Positions 23,976 through 25,929 of a DNA stretch of 25,929 nt are shown piece by piece (position 1 is the first letter of the stretch; the number at the start of each line of letters is the position of its first letter). The stretch lies in assembly GCA_965229935.1 (NCBI GenBank), contig CBDDKB010000001.1, positions 1 through 25,929 of the forward strand, written 5' to 3'. Source of the DNA: SPJN01 sp965229935 (GTDB lineage: Bacteria; Pseudomonadota; Alphaproteobacteria; SPJN01). The position numbers and the translations under genes are program-made. The notes beneath the pieces were generated by a model. The model had not been told where the DNA came from and did not search any database. It worked only from the letters and a program-made list of their open reading frames with translations.

Positions 23976-25369
23976 GATGCGGCTCCCATTTCGGAATTCT
24001 GAATAGTCTCAACAATGGCGCGGAAGGCGTCTCCGCGTGCCTCAAAACTCTTGAACTGGTCAAAGCTTGCAGCGGCAGGCGACAGCAATACCACCGGGGC
24101 GGCAGCGCCGCCTTTGCGTGCAGCATGAAACGCAGCCTGTGTCGCCGTTTCAAGGTCATCAAACATAGCAACCGGTGCCTCAGCCCCGATTTCGTCGCGA
24201 AACCGATCTGCATCCTCACCAAACAGAAAGGCCCCGCGCACATCACTCATCAGCCCCGCAAGCGGACCCAGCCCATCCGTCTTGGCGCGCCCGCCAGCAA
24301 GCCAATAAATGTCTTTGAAGGCAGCAAGCGCATGCCGGGTCGCCTCAGCATTTGTTGCCTTGGAATCATTAACAAAACGCACACCGTCAATCTCGCACAA
24401 AAATTCCAAACGATGCGCAAGACCGGGGAAGCTTTGGATGGCGCTGATGATTGTTGCCTCGCTGACATTCAATGCCTTTGCCACGGCATAGGCCGCCGCG
24501 ATGTTCTGGCGATTATGGTCGCCCGGCAGGCGTGGCGCGTCGGCAAAGTGCATGACGCAATGTCCGTCGCGATCAAGGTCTATTAGGGCATCACTGTTGG
24601 CGCTAACACCATGACCGGCCTGTCGCCGCAAACTTAGCGGAACGATTTTTAGCCGCCCTTCCTGCGCCAAACGGGCCGCAATTGGTGCAACGGGGTCGCT
24701 ATCCACACCAAGGACTGCCAGCCCGCCATCAGGGGCCATATCGAACAGCCGCTCCTTCGCAAGTGTATAGCCAGCCATATCACCATGACGATCCAAATGA
24801 TCAGGCGTCAGGTTCAACAGGACTGCAATATCGGCGGCAAAGCCTTGGCACAGGTCAATCTGGTAGGACGACAGTTCCAGTACATAGACATCTGTTTGAT
24901 CAGGTTCCGGCAGATCAAGGACGGCATGACCGATATTACCGCCAACTGCTGTCCGCAGCCCGGCCTGCGCCAAAATATGCCCGACAAGCGCGGTTGTTGT
25001 GGACTTGCCATTCGTGCCAGTAATCGCAACGATTTTGGCCTTGCCCCCAACTGCTTGCGCAAACAATTCCATATCACCGATAACGGGGCACCCCAGCTCT
25101 CGCGCTGTCGCGACCAGGGGATGGGGCTCCGGATGGGTCAAAGGCACGCCGGGCGACAGAACCAGCGCGGCAAGCGTCGCCATGCACTCATGATCCAGTG
25201 GCTTTACAGTTAGCCCGGCGGCGCGGCCCGCTTCCTGTCCGGCGGTTCCATCATCCCAAACGATCACGTCGGCACCGCCCGCCTGCAAGGCAGCAGCGGC
25301 AGCAAGGCCTGTGCGGCCAAGCCCAAAGACGCCGACGCGTCGTCCTTGATATGTGGACACTCGGATCAA
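23972..25369 (-). CDS. murD: UDP-N-acetylmuramoylalanine--D-glutamate ligase
   Basis: MurD adds D-glutamate to UDP-MurNAc-L-Ala. It has 465 residues. The N-terminal motif VGVFGLGRTGLAAA is at 12-25, the ATP loop TGTNGKSTTT at 117-126 and LELSSYQID in the central domain. LTPDHLDRH follows, and VNDSKATNAEA opens the C-terminal domain region. The start is a TTG at 25369, with GAGG 7 nt before it. A GTG three codons on (25360) is the alternative but lies too far from that site. It follows mraY by 4 nt and overlaps ftsW by 4 nt. Confidence 0.96.
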   Translation of the reverse strand: MIRVSTYQGRRVGVFGLGRTGLAAAAALQAGGADVIVWDDGTAGQEAGRAAGLTVKPLDHECMATLAALVLSPGVPLTHPEPHPLVATARELGCPVIGDMELFAQAVGGKAKIVAITGTNGKSTTTALVGHILAQAGLRTAVGGNIGHAVLDLPEPDQTDVYVLELSSYQIDLCQGFAADIAVLLNLTPDHLDRHGDMAGYTLAKERLFDMAPDGGLAVLGVDSDPVAPIAARLAQEGRLKIVPLSLRRQAGHGVSANSDALIDLDRDGHCVMHFADAPRLPGDHNRQNIAAAYAVAKALNVSEATIISAIQSFPGLAHRLEFLCEIDGVRFVNDSKATNAEATRHALAAFKDIYWLAGGRAKTDGLGPLAGLMSDVRGAFLFGEDADRFRDEIGAEAPVAMFDDLETATQAAFHAARKGGAAAPVVLLSPAAASFDQFKSFEARGDAFRAIVETIQNSEMGAAS

Positions 25370-25373
25370 GCGG

Positions 25374-25929
25374 CTACCTCAACTTCAAGGTTGAAAGGCC
25401 GATCAATGCCAGCACAACAGCAATGATCCAAAAACGAACAACGATGGTCGATTCAGCCCACCCCTTTTGTTCATAATGATGGTGAAGCGGCGCCATACGG
25501 AATACGCGCTTGCCCGTCAGCTTGAACGAGGCGACTTGCACAATCACCGACACGGTTTCGAGCACGAACAGGCCACCAATGATCGCGAGCACAACTTCAT
25601 GCTTGGTCGCAACACCAACCATGCCGAGCGCACCGCCAAGGGCAAGCGAGCCTGTGTCGCCCATAAACACCATGGCGGGCGGTGCATTATACCAAAGGAA
25701 ACCAAGCCCCGCGCCAACCAGCGCGCCGCAGAACACTGCAAGCTCACCCGTGCCGGGAACGCCGGGAACCTGCAAGTAGGACACAAAGACTGCATTGCCG
25801 ACCAGATAGGAGATTACGCCGAAACTTGCGGCGGCAATCATCACAGGAACGATGGCCAGCCCATCAAGTCCGTCTGTCAGATTGACTGAGTTAGAGGCAC
25901 CGACCACAACAAAGATCGCAATCGGAATA
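25374..25929 (-). CDS. mraY: Phospho-MurNAc-pentapeptide transferase, C-terminal part
   Basis: MraY moves phospho-MurNAc-pentapeptide onto undecaprenyl phosphate, making lipid I in the inner membrane. The last 185 or so residues are present and the N-terminus lies beyond the right edge, so this entry is partial. NSVNLTDGLDGLA holds catalytic-site aspartates, MGDTGSLALGG is a conserved cytoplasmic loop and APLHHHYEQKGW is the MraY-specific histidine motif. Several membrane segments are evident. It heads the visible part of the dcw transcript; murE, murF and ftsI are expected further upstream, outside the window. Confidence 0.96.
   Translation of the reverse strand, partial: IPIAIFVVVGASNSVNLTDGLDGLAIVPVMIAAASFGVISYLVGNAVFVSYLQVPGVPGTGELAVFCGALVGAGLGFLWYNAPPAMVFMGDTGSLALGGALGMVGVATKHEVVLAIIGGLFVLETVSVIVQVASFKLTGKRVFRMAPLHHHYEQKGWAESTIVVRFWIIAVVLALIGLSTLKLR

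Overview
This window looks like the chromosome of a Gram-negative alphaproteobacterium of moderate GC. The evidence is the order mraY-murD-ftsW-murC-murB-ddl-ftsQ-ftsA-ftsZ followed by lpxC-bamD-recN-ligA. FtsZ also has the long Ala/Pro/Gln linker common in that class, and lpxC and bamD imply an LPS-containing outer membrane. I cannot place it below class; a marine lineage is possible but unproven. No tRNA, rRNA, CRISPR array, insertion sequence, phage or toxin-antitoxin gene was seen.

Left part (1-8910, + strand). It opens with the 3' part of an acetolactate-synthase-like thiamine-diphosphate enzyme. The gene is broken by one extra G at 187-189 and ends in a clear intrinsic terminator (738-772). 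Next come a class III (CaiB/BaiF) CoA-transferase and, directly abutting it, a ClC-type chloride transporter with two CBS domains. A second run follows: uvrD helicase, prmA (ribosomal protein L11 methyltransferase) and a three-domain Xaa-Pro aminopeptidase, packed with 1-5 nt junctions. This strand ends at 8910, four bases from the stop codon of ligA on the other strand.

Right part (8915-25929, - strand; transcription runs from right to left). The division and cell-wall (dcw) cluster enters from the right with a truncated mraY. The genes from murD to ftsA are translationally coupled: three ATGA overlaps, one GTGA overlap, a 13-nt ddl/ftsQ overlap and a 1-nt ftsQ/ftsA overlap. ftsZ follows after 49 nt and is closed by a terminator. 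lpxC then forms its own unit, with a candidate promoter and dyad upstream and a terminator downstream. bamD-recN-ligA is the last unit. Together these genes make the last cytoplasmic peptidoglycan precursors (MurB, Ddl, MurC, MurD), load them onto the lipid carrier (MraY), polymerise glycan at the septum (FtsW), build the divisome (FtsQ, FtsA, FtsZ), start lipid A synthesis (LpxC), help assemble the outer membrane (BamD) and maintain DNA (RecN, LigA).

The main surprise is an absence. murG, the lipid II glycosyltransferase gene that normally lies between ftsW and murC in this cluster, is missing, and ftsW and murC are joined by a clean ATGA overlap. Other points worth a look are the acetolactate synthase frameshift, a BamD with an extra tail of about 170 residues carrying two Trp-rich motifs, unusual chloride-site residues in the ClC protein, and several hairpins and repeats between ftsZ, lpxC and bamD. 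I found no convincing undescribed multi-gene system; most of the window is conserved core genome.
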